NCBI RefSeq assembly: GCF_913773995.1
Contig: NZ_CAJYES010000019.1
Location: 1 to 52,061, forward strand
Origin: an uncultured Pseudacidovorax sp.
GTDB lineage: Bacteria; Pseudomonadota; Gammaproteobacteria; Burkholderiales; Burkholderiaceae_C
DNA length: 52,061 nt
Reading direction: 5' to 3'
Positions 1 to 8,282 of this stretch are shown here, piece by piece. Made by a program: the position numbers and the translations under genes. The notes under the pieces are model-generated. The model was not told the DNA's origin. It saw only the letters and a list, made by a program, of their open reading frames with translations, and did no database searches. Numbering within the stretch: the stretch's first letter is position 1; each line of letters opens with the position of its first letter.

Positions 1-479
1 CCCACATCGCGCTGGAGCTCTTCGCCCGGGCATTGAACACGCGCATCACCCACGTGGCCTACCGCGGTGCGGCACCGGCGAAGAACGACGTCATCGCCGG
101 CGTCGTGGACGGCATCTTCGACGGTACCTCGTCCATGCCGCTGGCCCGCGCAGGCCAACTGCGGGCCATCGCCATAGCGGCACCGCAGCGCCACCCGGCC
201 GCGCCCGACGTGCCCACCTTCCGCGAACAGGGCGTGGATCTGCTCTATGCCACCTGGTACGGCATGCTGCTGCCTTCGGGCGTGCCGGACGCGCTGACGC
301 TGAAGATCAACACCGACATCCGGCGCGCGCTCGACGATCCGGGTGTACGCGCCGCGATTGCCGAAACGGGCCTGCAGCTGTCCCCCGGCACGCCGCAGCA
401 GTTCGCCAGCTTCCTGGACGGGGAGTCGCGCAAGCTGCGCGCGCTGGTGGAAAGCGGGGTGCGCATCGACGTGGAGTAG
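1..479 (+). CDS. Bug/TctC-family substrate-binding protein, 3' part only
   Basis: The C-terminal part of a tripartite tricarboxylate receptor (Bug family), a periplasmic solute-binding protein. The reading frame is open from base 3, so the true start lies upstream of the window. The text H-V-A-Y-R-G near residue 20, followed by D-V-I-A-G-V-V-D-G and later the V-P-T-F-R-E-Q-G segment (the 'P-D-V-P-T' block common to Bug proteins), identifies the family. No tctA or tctB membrane gene follows; the next gene is an unrelated MetQ-like lipoprotein. The ligand cannot be predicted from the fragment. Confidence 0.9.
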   Translation, partial: HIALELFARALNTRITHVAYRGAAPAKNDVIAGVVDGIFDGTSSMPLARAGQLRAIAIAAPQRHPAAPDVPTFREQGVDLLYATWYGMLLPSGVPDALTLKINTDIRRALDDPGVRAAIAETGLQLSPGTPQQFASFLDGESRKLRALVESGVRIDVE

Positions 480-595
480 CCGGCAGCCGCCATGCGCGCG
501 GCGGCTATCGACATGCGTTTTGATTCGTTGGTGCCGGGCGCGACGCGAAGCAAAGTGGCGACCCCGTGTTCGCACACTCTGCTTTCCACTGCTTC

Positions 596-1411
596 ATGCC
601 TCTCTTCCTCCGCCGCCGTGCCGCCATCGCCGCGCTCTCGCTCCTCTCCCTCGGCGCCCTCGTGCCTGCCGCCCATGCCCAGGACAAGGCGGCCATCAAG
701 GTCGGCATCTCGATCGGCAACGCCGAGAAGATCTTTGAAGTGGTCAAGAAGGTTGCGGCCCGTGACGGCCTCGACGTGCAGGTGGTGGTGTTCAGCGACT
801 ACCAGCTGCCCAATGCGGCACTGGCCGCCGGCGACCTCGATGCCAACGCCTTCCAGCACCAGCCCTTCCTGGACAACCAGATCAAGTCCCGCGGCTACGA
901 CATCGTGCCCGTCGGCCTGACGATCACCGCGCCGCTGGGCTTCTACTCGCGCAGGATCAAGTCGGTGCAGGAGTTGCCCGAGGGCGCCTCGGTGGGCATC
1001 CAGAACGACCCGTCCAACGGTAACCGCGCGCTGCTGCTGCTGCAGTCCGCCGGCCTGCTCACGCTCAAGCCCGAGGCGGTCAAGAACAACACCGCCACGC
1101 CGCTGGACGTGACCGCCAACCCCAAGAAGCTCAAGCTGGTGCCGCTGGACGCCGCGCAGCTGCCGCGCTCGCTGGACGACCTGACCCTCGCCTCGATCAA
1201 CAACGACTATGCCGAGAAGGCGGGCCTGTCCTTCGTGCGCGACGCGGTCATCAAGGAATCGCCGCAGAGTCCCTACGCCAACCTGATCGCGGTGCGCCGC
1301 GCCGACAAGGACAAGCCCTGGGCGAAGAAGCTGGTCGCGGCCTACCAGTCGGCCGAAGTCAGGCAGTACATCGAGACGACCTTCAAGGGCGCGCTGATCC
1401 CGGCGTTCTGA
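596..1411 (+). CDS. metQ: MetQ/NlpA-family ABC substrate-binding protein
   Basis: A 271-residue periplasmic binding protein of the NlpA/MetQ family (usual length 260-280), which delivers D/L-methionine or a related compound to a MetNI importer. The ATG at 596 gives M-P-L-F-L-R-R-R followed by a hydrophobic stretch ending A-H-A-Q, a normal Sec signal; an upstream in-frame start would add ten non-signal residues. Family blocks are clear: D-Y-x-L-P-N-x-A-L-A near residue 70, then D-A-N-A-F-Q-H-Q-P-F, N-D-P-S-N-G-N-R-A, and S-P-Y-A-N near the C-terminus. There is no lipobox Cys at the cleavage site, so it is probably soluble. No metN or metI lies nearby, so it must borrow a transporter or have another ligand. 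Confidence 0.9.
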   Translation: MPLFLRRRAAIAALSLLSLGALVPAAHAQDKAAIKVGISIGNAEKIFEVVKKVAARDGLDVQVVVFSDYQLPNAALAAGDLDANAFQHQPFLDNQIKSRGYDIVPVGLTITAPLGFYSRRIKSVQELPEGASVGIQNDPSNGNRALLLLQSAGLLTLKPEAVKNNTATPLDVTANPKKLKLVPLDAAQLPRSLDDLTLASINNDYAEKAGLSFVRDAVIKESPQSPYANLIAVRRADKDKPWAKKLVAAYQSAEVRQYIETTFKGALIPAF

Positions 1412-1440
1412 GCGTTGCCGCCAGTCCCTGGGGCGCACCT

Positions 1441-1489
1441 CGAGCCCCTCTCCCCCTCGCGGGAGAGGGCTTGGGGAGAGGGGGGCTCG
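1441..1489. terminator. GC-rich inverted repeat between convergent genes
   Basis: CGAGCCCCTCTCCCC at 1441-1455 pairs with GGGGAGAGG...GCTCG at 1473-1489, with a 2-base bulge and a 17-base loop. It sits between the MetQ-like gene and the convergent hipA-like gene, where a bidirectional terminator is expected. It lacks a T-tract. A second hairpin with CCCCCTC/GAGGGGG arms at 15586-15619 has similar base content, so this may belong to a dispersed intergenic repeat family. Confidence 0.5.
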
Positions 1490-1509
1490 CGCATTGCCAC
1501 CCCGCGTCG

Positions 1510-2751
1510 TCAGCCCCCTCGCGCGAAGGCCCGCCGCTGGCCCCCCAGACGCTCGCCGTCGAGGTACTGAGCCAGCATGTCCCGATCGCGCGGCGAGACG
1601 CCCTGCCCTTCGAAGTGCGCCTGCCAGTCGTTCACTGCGAGGCAGATCTCCTGCACGATGCGCCGCGCCTCCGGCCGCCGCAGGCCGAATGCGCGGCACT
1701 GCGTCAGCGCGTTGTCCAGCGTGGAGGCATGGCCCTCGCTGCCCACCGCCATGGCCTGGACCGACAGACCCGACGCGCTGGGCACCACGTCGAAGGCGGG
1801 CGCCAGGGTCCAGCTGCCATCCTCCTCGCGCAGCAGCGCATGGTTCTTTTCATGGTCGTCGGTGTTGTCCATGAGGATGTTGAACACCATGCGACGGAAC
1901 AGCTGCACCTGCTGGATCGCGATGGCATCGGCGCGACACAGGCGGCGCATCAGCTGTGCGAACTGCGGATAGCCCAGGTCTTCGCTGGCGGCGCGCAACG
2001 CCACATGGGCCGACATCGCATGGCGTCGCCGCCCGCCGGCCTCGCGGTCGAAACGGCGCACCGCCACCGCATGGCCGTCCCGCAGCGGCAGGGCGCGGGT
2101 CGCGGCCGTGTTGATGCCGCACCGTCGGGCCAGCGTCATGGTGGCGTGCTCGATCAGCGGTGTGTCCTCGTCCTCGCCTTCGCCGAACTTGACCAGCCAG
2201 GGTTCGCCATCGATGGCGACGAGCGACTTGGGACGGGCGCCGCCGAGCGACACGCCCGGACGCAGCAGCCTCGCCTCGATCTCGCCCACGGGCTCGTTGG
2301 CCAGGACCTTGCGCACCACCTCGCCCATGCGCTCGAGGTCGCCCAGGTGGGGCATGGGCCCGGTGCGCCAGGGCACGTAGGCGTCGGGCTGGGTGGAAAC
2401 GCCCAGCGCCCCGTAGCGGTCGTCGCCGGCGAACAGCAGCATCTCCAGAATCGACAGTCGCGGCGAGCGCTCGAAACGGCGGATGACGCGCTCGCCCCAG
2501 CGGTCGGGGCGTGCGTCCTCGAGTGCGCCCGCGGCGCCCTCGCCGCCCGGCGGCAGGAAGAACTCGTCGACCAGCGGCAGGTCCTCGCTGAGCGCGAAGC
2601 CGGTGGCCCGCCAATCCGCACCGTAGCGCAGGCCCACCGCACGGCCCGTGTCGGCGAGCACGACGTCGCCCACATGGCGCGGCGCCGCGGGGTCAGCCAG
2701 CATCCAGAGCGAAAGACGGCTCTGCGGCACATAGGCCGCGGCCTCAGCCAT
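1510..2751 (-). CDS. hipA: HipA-family kinase (toxin of a hipBA pair)
   Basis: A 413-residue HipA-like Ser/Thr kinase; HipA toxins phosphorylate translation factors (glutamyl-tRNA synthetase in E. coli) and cause growth arrest. The N-terminal HipA-coupling domain contains A-R-P-D-R-W-G. The kinase part has the glycine-rich S-L-G-G-A-R-P-K-S loop followed by the W-L-V-K-F lysine strand, the catalytic block N-T-D-D-H-E-K-N and the metal-binding A-F-D-V-V-P. All key residues are present, so it looks active. The start chosen is the ATG at 2751, which overlaps the end of the hipB-like gene by 8 bp; an in-frame start at 2784 would add eleven basic residues. Confidence 0.85.
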   Translation of the reverse strand: MAEAAAYVPQSRLSLWMLADPAAPRHVGDVVLADTGRAVGLRYGADWRATGFALSEDLPLVDEFFLPPGGEGAAGALEDARPDRWGERVIRRFERSPRLSILEMLLFAGDDRYGALGVSTQPDAYVPWRTGPMPHLGDLERMGEVVRKVLANEPVGEIEARLLRPGVSLGGARPKSLVAIDGEPWLVKFGEGEDEDTPLIEHATMTLARRCGINTAATRALPLRDGHAVAVRRFDREAGGRRRHAMSAHVALRAASEDLGYPQFAQLMRRLCRADAIAIQQVQLFRRMVFNILMDNTDDHEKNHALLREEDGSWTLAPAFDVVPSASGLSVQAMAVGSEGHASTLDNALTQCRAFGLRRPEARRIVQEICLAVNDWQAHFEGQGVSPRDRDMLAQYLDGERLGGQRRAFARGG

Positions 2752-3067
2752 GGCGTTCCCCACGGGCCTGCGCCGCCTGGACATCGGCCTCCAGCGCGGC
2801 CAGGTCTTCGGCGGGCGAGGCCAGTGCCGCCAGCGCGCCGTGCCGCTGGATCATCCACAGGGCCGTCGCATAGACACCCATGGAGACAGCCGGATCGCCC
2901 GCCTCCATCTTCATGAGCGTGGGCACCGACACGTCGAGCCGGGCGGCCCAGGCCCGCAGGGACTGCTTGCGGCGCTTGCGTGCGACGGCCAGGTCGCGCC
3001 CCAGGCGCGACAGCGCGCCGGCCACCACGCCGGGCAGGGTATCGAGGGCGGCTGCACGCTGAGACAT
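2744..3067 (-). CDS. hipB: HipB-like Xre-family antitoxin/repressor
   Basis: A 107-residue protein with a helix-turn-helix of the Xre/Cro type at about residues 20-75 (R-K-R-R-K-Q-S-L-R-A-W-A-A-R-L-D-V-S-V-P-T-L). HipB-type proteins bind their partner HipA and repress the operon. It is the first gene of the pair and overlaps hipA by 8 bp, indicating translational coupling. Upstream lies a conspicuously AT-rich 50-bp stretch with two palindromes, the likely autoregulatory operators. The C-terminal helix-rich tail (L-A-S-P-A-E-D-L-A-A-L-E) is likely to contact the kinase; that is inference. Confidence 0.85.
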   Translation of the reverse strand: MSQRAAALDTLPGVVAGALSRLGRDLAVARKRRKQSLRAWAARLDVSVPTLMKMEAGDPAVSMGVYATALWMIQRHGALAALASPAEDLAALEADVQAAQARGERHG

Positions 3068-3081
3068 GCAATTATTGTTTC

Positions 3082-3116
3082 ACATATACCTCGATATGTT
3101 CAATTTTAATTGAACA
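3082..3116. promoter_or_regulatory. AT-rich palindromic operator/promoter of the hipBA pair
   Basis: Two inverted repeats stand directly upstream of the hipB-like start: ACATAT...ATATGT (3082-3087 / 3094-3099) and the longer TGTTCAATTTTAATTGAACA (3097-3116; 9-bp arms around TT), sharing a few bases. The region is the most AT-rich in its surroundings. Position and symmetry suggest HipB-like autoregulation. Base content is visible in the sequence; binding is inferred. Confidence 0.6.
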
Positions 3117-3156
3117 GCATCCGCGCCCGACAACGGTCAATGGGTTTTGGCGCCGC

Positions 3157-4488
3157 TCACAGCGCCCGCGTGGCCCGCTCCGGCACGTAGCGGTCCGCCT
3201 GCACGTCGGGCGTCACGCCATGAGTGAACACCTCGTCGGTAATCGGCAGGAAACCCTCGTTCCAGTCCAGCCACTGCTGGCGCAGCCGTGCGAACACCTC
3301 GGGCTGGCGCTCGCGCAGGTTGGCGCGCTCGCGTGGATCGGCCACCACATCGAACAGGAACTCGTTGTCGTTGATCTTGAGGTACTTCCAGTCGCCGTCG
3401 CGCACGGCGCGCTGGGCCTGCGCCTTGTAGCGCCAGTACAGCGTGCGCGGGTGCACGGGCGCCTGCCCTTCGAGCACGGGCAGCAGGTTCTCGCCGTCGC
3501 TCGGATAGTCGGGATGCGGCGCACCGCCGGCGGCGGCCAGCAGGGTCGGCAGCCAGTCGGCGGTGATGGCCACCTGCTCCTGCACCTGCGGCGCGATGCG
3601 GGCCGGCCAGCGCAAGAGCGTGGGCACGCGCAGGCCGCCTTCGAGCAGCTCGGTCTTCTGGCCCACCAGCGGCCAGGTCTTGGAGAAGCGCTCGCCGCCG
3701 TTGTCGCTGGTGAAGACGACGATCGTGTCGCGCGCCTGGCCCGTCTGCGCCAGCGCCGCCAGCACCTGGCCGATGGCGGCGTCCAGCGCCTCGACGATCT
3801 CGCCGTACTTGCGCAGGCTGCCGCCGTCGTAGTGGAACAGGTCGCGCAGCTCGCGCGCGGCCGCCTCGTCGCCCGGTCCTTCCCAGGGCCAGTGCGGGGC
3901 GGTGAAGTGCAGCGACAGGAAGAAGGGCCGCGCCTGGCCGGCCCGGCCGCGCACATAGGCCTCGGCCTCGTCGGCCAGCACCTGGGTGTAGTAGCCCACG
4001 CGCTCGACCGGCACCTCGCCCTCCCACAGGTCGCGCGGCACGGCAGCGCCGACGCCCGGCTTGTGGGTGAAGTAGTCCACTGCGCCGCCCAGGTTGCCGA
4101 AGAAGCGGTCGTAGCCGCTGCGCAGCGGCCCGAAGGCCGGCGGGTGGCCCAGGTGCCACTTGCCGATGAGCGCGGTGTCGTAGCCCTGGTCCTTGAGCAG
4201 CGAGGGCAGCGTGGGATGCTCGGGCGGCAGGCCATGCACATGGCCGCTGCGCGCGATGGGCTCTTCCAGCCCGCCGCGCAGCCGGTACTGGTAGCGCCCC
4301 GTGATCAGCGCGAAGCGCGTCGCCGAGCACACGGCCGAGTTGGCATAGGCCTGGGTGAAGCGCACGCCCTCGCCGGCCAGGGCGTCCAGGTGGGGCGTGG
4401 CGAAGTCGGTGGCGCCATAGACGCCGAGGTCGGCCCAGCCCAGGTCGTCGGCCAGGATGAACAGGATGTTGGGCGCGGCGCGGCTCAT
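3157..4488 (-). CDS. Type I sulfatase (arylsulfatase family), cytoplasmic
   Basis: A 443-residue formylglycine-type sulfatase that hydrolyses a sulfate ester. Metal-binding D-D-L-G at residues 14-17, the modification motif C54-S-A-T-R58 followed by I-T-G-R-Y, G-K-W-H-L-G near 109-114 and S-D-N-G-G near 261-265 are all present. The modified residue is Cys, so a formylglycine-generating or anSME-type enzyme encoded elsewhere is needed. Ala replaces the usual Pro in C-x-P-x-R. There is no signal peptide, so the substrate must be imported first. It is the last gene of the sulfonate operon; its ATG overlaps the upstream stop (ATGA). Confidence 0.9.
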   Translation of the reverse strand: MSRAAPNILFILADDLGWADLGVYGATDFATPHLDALAGEGVRFTQAYANSAVCSATRFALITGRYQYRLRGGLEEPIARSGHVHGLPPEHPTLPSLLKDQGYDTALIGKWHLGHPPAFGPLRSGYDRFFGNLGGAVDYFTHKPGVGAAVPRDLWEGEVPVERVGYYTQVLADEAEAYVRGRAGQARPFFLSLHFTAPHWPWEGPGDEAAARELRDLFHYDGGSLRKYGEIVEALDAAIGQVLAALAQTGQARDTIVVFTSDNGGERFSKTWPLVGQKTELLEGGLRVPTLLRWPARIAPQVQEQVAITADWLPTLLAAAGGAPHPDYPSDGENLLPVLEGQAPVHPRTLYWRYKAQAQRAVRDGDWKYLKINDNEFLFDVVADPRERANLRERQPEVFARLRQQWLDWNEGFLPITDEVFTHGVTPDVQADRYVPERATRAL

Positions 4489-5594
4489 CGGGAGGCGGTC
4501 GTGGCAGCGCGCGCACTGGCCGCGCTGGTGGACGTCCAGAAGCCTTCGAGCTTGAGCTCCTTGAGCGCCTGGTTGACGAAGCGCGCATCGGCCCAGGTCT
4601 TGGGGTCGAAGCTCTGGCGCACGATGCCGGCGGCCTTGGCGCCCTCGATCACGTCGTCGAAGTGGGCCACGTAGCCTTCGTCCAGCAGCGGCGAATAGCG
4701 GGACTTGACGTCGGTGCCCTCGAACTCGCTCGAGAAGAGCTGCACCGGCAGCCCGCTGATGTCGGCGAAGCGCTGGAACAGCGCGTCGCGGGCGATGGCG
4801 CCGCTGCTGGCCGCATGGGCCTGCTGCACCAGCACCTTGACGATGCGGGTCAGCGCCTCGGGATGCTGGGTGGCGAAGGCGTCCGTGGCGATCACGGTCG
4901 AATGGATGGCGTACAGGTCGCCGCGGCCCTTGGTGCTGACCGGGATGTCGGCCGTGCCCGCCAGCTTGAGCAGCTGCAGGTCCGAGCCGCCGAAGGTGGC
5001 GTCGATGTCCTTGCTCACCAGGGCCGCCTTGGAGGTGGGCCAGTCGAGGTTGGTGAAGCGCACGTCCTTCTCGGTCAGGCCCTCGGCCTTGAGCAGCCGG
5101 TCGAAGGGCAGCTGGTAGGCGGTGCCGCGCAGCACGGCCACCCGCTTGCCCTTGAGGTCCTTGAAGCCCTGGATGTTGCTGCCCAGCGCCGTGGCCAGGT
5201 AGCTGTTGGCGCCGCGGCCGGAGGCGGCCACCAGCCGGGTCTTGAGTCCGCTGGCACGGCCGATGACGGCCGCCAGGTCGCCCAGGAAGACCACGTCGAG
5301 CTGGCCCGTGGCGATGCCTTCGTTGATGGCCGGGCCGGCGCCCTTGAAGAACTTCCATTCGACCTGCACGCCGTCCTTGGCGAATTCCGCCTCGATGGCC
5401 TTGGCCGCATAGGCCAGGGACACCGGGCCGGCACCGGCAAAGGACTTGCCCTGGCTGCCCTGCTCGGGCGCGGCCAGGCGGATGACCTTGGGCAGTGCCG
5501 CGTTCTGGGCATGGGCGAAGGACAGCGCCGTGGCGGCGACGGCGAGGGCGCCGGCGGCCACGAGTCGGCGGCGGCGGAGGAAGGCAGTGGTCAT
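4485..5594 (-). CDS. Sulfonate/taurine-type ABC substrate-binding protein
   Basis: A 369-residue periplasmic receptor of the NMT1/SsuA-like superfamily with an N-terminal signal (R-R-R-R-L-V-A-A-G-A-L... ending A-H-A-Q). Diagnostic segments are G-Q-L-D-V-V-F-L-G-D-L-A-A-V near residue 100, L-K-G-K-R-V-A-V-L-R-G-T near 150 and A-L-V-S-K-D-I-D-A-T-F-G-G near 190, which match ligand-cleft motifs of aliphatic sulfonate receptors. It is the second receptor of the operon, between the dioxygenase and the sulfatase, and may broaden the ligand range to sulfate esters. Its stop overlaps the sulfatase start by 4 bp. Confidence 0.88.
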   Translation of the reverse strand: MTTAFLRRRRLVAAGALAVAATALSFAHAQNAALPKVIRLAAPEQGSQGKSFAGAGPVSLAYAAKAIEAEFAKDGVQVEWKFFKGAGPAINEGIATGQLDVVFLGDLAAVIGRASGLKTRLVAASGRGANSYLATALGSNIQGFKDLKGKRVAVLRGTAYQLPFDRLLKAEGLTEKDVRFTNLDWPTSKAALVSKDIDATFGGSDLQLLKLAGTADIPVSTKGRGDLYAIHSTVIATDAFATQHPEALTRIVKVLVQQAHAASSGAIARDALFQRFADISGLPVQLFSSEFEGTDVKSRYSPLLDEGYVAHFDDVIEGAKAAGIVRQSFDPKTWADARFVNQALKELKLEGFWTSTSAASARAATTASR

Positions 5595-5642
5595 GCGGAT
5601 GCGATCTGTGGGAGCGATGAGGAAGGAAGGAGCGGCGGACGC

Positions 5643-6584
5643 TCAGGCGGTGGCCGTGGCCTCGTCGACCACGGCGGCGCGGGTGGTCTGCGTGGTGGGC
5701 GCGCTGCCGAAGGCATTGAAGGTCACGCGCTGCGTCACCCGGCGGTGCGGCCAGTAGTCGGTCAGGGCGTAGTGCTGGGTGCTGCGGTTGTCCCACACGG
5801 CGATGCCGTGGGGCTCCCACTTGTGCTGGTAGACGAACTCGGGCTGCACGATCCATTCGCGCAGGAATTCGAGCAGCCCGCGGCCCTCGCGGAAGTGCAC
5901 GCCATCGATGTGCTGGGTGAAGTTCTCGTTGACGAACAGCACCTTGCGGCCTGATTCGGGATGCATCTGCACCACCGGCCGCGACACCGGCGGGTACTTG
6001 CGCAGCGCATCGGTCAGGCCCTGCAGGCCGGCGTACTTCTCGAGCGCCTGGCGCCAGCCGCTGATCTCCCAGGTGTGGGTGGCCGTCAGGCCTTCGAGGT
6101 AGGCCTGCAGGCCGGGCGACAGGGCGGCGAAGGCCTTGCTCAGGCTGGCCCAGGCGGTATTGCCACCCTGGGCCGGCAGCTCGGTGATCTGGATCACCGT
6201 GCCGTTGGGCGGCTGCGGCAGCCAGGTGAGGTCGCTGTGCCAGATGTTGATCTCGGGCGGACGCTTTTCGTCGAACTCGATCACCTCGACGAAGGGATGG
6301 CCGTCCTTGCGCGGGAAGAAGGCGCCGGGCGCCAGCTCGCCGAAGACCGCGGCCAGTGCCACATGCTGCTCGGGCGTGAGCGGCTGGGCCGGGAAGAACA
6401 GCACCTCGAAGTCCAGCAGCGCCTGCTGCAGCTCGGCGCGCACCTCGGGGCCGATGGGCTGCGTCAGGTCCACGCCCTCGATGCGCGCCGCGAAGTTGGG
6501 CTGCTGCGGCTGCGGCCGAATGTGGCGGTAGCGGCCGGCGATGTCGATGGGCTCGATGCGGACGGGAAATTTCTGGACGGACAT
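5643..6584 (-). CDS. TauD/AtsK-like Fe(II)/2-oxoglutarate dioxygenase
   Basis: A 313-residue member of the TauD/TfdA family, which hydroxylates taurine, alkylsulfonates or alkylsulfates so that sulfite or sulfate is released. The iron-binding H-x-D lies in W-H-S-D-L-T-W (about residue 117) and the distal His in N-R-S-T-Q-H-Y-A-L or P-H-R-R-V-T-Q-R-V, with the Arg of the latter expected to bind 2-oxoglutarate. The ATG at 6584 follows a good AGGAGAGG ribosome site. Proximity to a sulfatase makes an alkylsulfatase role (AtsK) as likely as taurine oxidation; the substrate cannot be decided from sequence alone. Confidence 0.9.
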   Translation of the reverse strand: MSVQKFPVRIEPIDIAGRYRHIRPQPQQPNFAARIEGVDLTQPIGPEVRAELQQALLDFEVLFFPAQPLTPEQHVALAAVFGELAPGAFFPRKDGHPFVEVIEFDEKRPPEINIWHSDLTWLPQPPNGTVIQITELPAQGGNTAWASLSKAFAALSPGLQAYLEGLTATHTWEISGWRQALEKYAGLQGLTDALRKYPPVSRPVVQMHPESGRKVLFVNENFTQHIDGVHFREGRGLLEFLREWIVQPEFVYQHKWEPHGIAVWDNRSTQHYALTDYWPHRRVTQRVTFNAFGSAPTTQTTRAAVVDEATATA

Positions 6585-6614
6585 GGACCTCTCCTGGAGG
6601 GTGAAGGAAATCGA

Positions 6615-7409
6615 TCAGGCAGCCAGGGCCGCGTCGGGCGCGGCCTCGGCCGAGGCGGCGAACTCGGCCAGCACGGCGTCCTTGATCTGCACGAAGGCCA
6701 GGTCCGCGCGACGCCGCGGATGGGCCAGCGGCACCGGCACCACGCGCTGGATGCGCCCGGGCCGCGGCGCCATCACCACCACGCGGTCGCCGAGGAAGAC
6801 GGCCTCTTCCACGTCGTGCGTGACCAGTACGGTGGTGATGCCCTCGGCCTGCCAGATGCGCTGCAGCTCCTGCTGCAGGTGGGCGCGGGTCATGGCGTCG
6901 AGCGCGCCGAAGGGCTCGTCCAGCAGCAGCACCTCGGGCCGGCTGACCAGGGCGCGCGCAATGGCCACGCGCTGCGACATGCCGCCCGACAGCTGGTGCG
7001 GCCAGGCGCGCTCGAAGCCGCGCAGGCCCACCAGGGCGATGTGGTCGGCCACCTGCCGCGCCTTCTGCGATTCGGTGAGCGGGGCGTTGATCAGGCCCAG
7101 CGCCACGTTGTCCTGCACCGTGAGCCAGGGAAAGAGCCGGTGCTCCTGGAACACGATGCCGCGCTCCAGCCCGGTGCCGGCGATGGGCCGGCCGTCCAGC
7201 AGCAGCTCGCCGTCGAAGCCGGCCTCCAGCCCCACGATGAGCCGCAGCAGCGTGGACTTGCCGCAGCCGCTGGTGCCGACGATGCTGACGAATTCGCCGG
7301 GCGCGATGTCCAGCGAGATGTCCTGCAGCACGGGCAGCGGCCGGCCCTCGACCTCGTACTGCTTGGAGAGATGGCGGATGGCCAGCGTGCCGGCATCGGA
7401 ATGGCTCAT
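6615..7409 (-). CDS. ssuB: Sulfonate ABC transporter ATPase
   Basis: A 264-residue ABC ATPase of the nitrate/sulfonate/taurine class. Walker A is G-T-S-G-C-G-K-S-T (about residue 49), the Q-loop is V-F-Q-E-H-R-L-F-P-W, the signature is L-S-G-G-M-S-Q-R-V and Walker B is V-L-L-L-D-E-P-F-G-A-L-D, followed by the switch His in L-V-T-H-D-V-E-E-A. All motifs are intact. It lies just downstream of two permease genes and powers import through them. Confidence 0.95.
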   Translation of the reverse strand: MSHSDAGTLAIRHLSKQYEVEGRPLPVLQDISLDIAPGEFVSIVGTSGCGKSTLLRLIVGLEAGFDGELLLDGRPIAGTGLERGIVFQEHRLFPWLTVQDNVALGLINAPLTESQKARQVADHIALVGLRGFERAWPHQLSGGMSQRVAIARALVSRPEVLLLDEPFGALDAMTRAHLQQELQRIWQAEGITTVLVTHDVEEAVFLGDRVVVMAPRPGRIQRVVPVPLAHPRRRADLAFVQIKDAVLAEFAASAEAAPDAALAA

Positions 7410-7457
7410 GGGGAACCCGGATCGAAGAAGAGGAAAGGGAGCGGGGCCGTCACGCCG

Positions 7458-8279
7458 TCACTGGAAGCGCGCCACGGACTGCCCGCGCCAGGCCAGCAGG
7501 CGCCGCTCGATGCGGGTGGCGATCCAGTTCAGCGCAAAGCCGACCAGCCCGACCACCACCACGCCGAAGAGCACCAGGTCCATCTTGAAATGCTCGCGGC
7601 CGTCGATCATGGTGTTGCCGATGCCCTGGCCCGAGACGAGCAGGTACTCGGCGCCGAGCGTGGCCAGCCACGCATAGATGAGCGCCAGATGGATGCCCGC
7701 GAAGATCGAGGGCGTCGCGCCCGGCAGCACCACCCGCCACAGCAGTTGCCAGCGGGTGAAGCGCAGCACCCGCGCCACCTCCACCAGCTCGCGCGGCACG
7801 CTGCGGATGCCCTCGTAGGTGTTGAGCACCACCGGGAAGAAGGCCGCCAGCGACAGGAAGGCCACCTTGGCCGCATCGCCCAGGCCGAACCACACGGAGA
7901 TCAGCGGAATCCAGGCGAACAGCGAGATCTGCTTGAGCGTGTGGAAGCTGGGGCCCAGCGCCCGCTCGGCCGGCCGCGACAGACCCAGCAGCAGTCCGAA
8001 GACGAGCCCGCCGCTCGCGCCGATGGCGAAGCCGGCCAGGTCGCGCCACAGGCTGGCGCCCAGCGCCACGCGCAGTTCACCGCTGGCGGTGTAGGTGACG
8101 GCGCGCTGCCACACGGCCTGGGGCGACACCAGCAAGGGCGAGTCGATCCAGCGGAACTGCACCGCCGCCCACCAGAGCAGCAGCAGCGCCAGGGGCAGCA
8201 CCCAGCCGCGCAATGCGGCTGGCACGGGATGGCGGTCGGCACGCGCGGTGGCGTCCTGGTTGTTCGACGAGGCACTCAT
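7458..8279 (-). CDS. ssuC: Sulfonate ABC transporter permease
   Basis: A 273-residue inner-membrane permease of the BPD_transp_1 fold with about six membrane segments. The EAA-type coupling loop is visible as the E-V-A-R-V-L-R-F-T-R-W-Q-L-L-W-R-V-V-L-P-G-A-T-P block near residue 165. It starts three bases after the stop of a second, homologous permease and shares long stretches with it, so the two probably form a heterodimeric channel. Family: taurine/aliphatic sulfonate importers (SsuC/TauC). Confidence 0.93.
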   Translation of the reverse strand: MSASSNNQDATARADRHPVPAALRGWVLPLALLLLWWAAVQFRWIDSPLLVSPQAVWQRAVTYTASGELRVALGASLWRDLAGFAIGASGGLVFGLLLGLSRPAERALGPSFHTLKQISLFAWIPLISVWFGLGDAAKVAFLSLAAFFPVVLNTYEGIRSVPRELVEVARVLRFTRWQLLWRVVLPGATPSIFAGIHLALIYAWLATLGAEYLLVSGQGIGNTMIDGREHFKMDLVLFGVVVVGLVGFALNWIATRIERRLLAWRGQSVARFQ

Positions 8280-8282
8280 GGC

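Noticed and set aside
3157-5856. An 899-residue minus-strand frame joining the sulfatase to upstream sequence
   Set aside because: Only the part from 4488 has sulfatase homology; the upstream half is a shadow of the receptor gene, and the ATGA overlap fixes the start.
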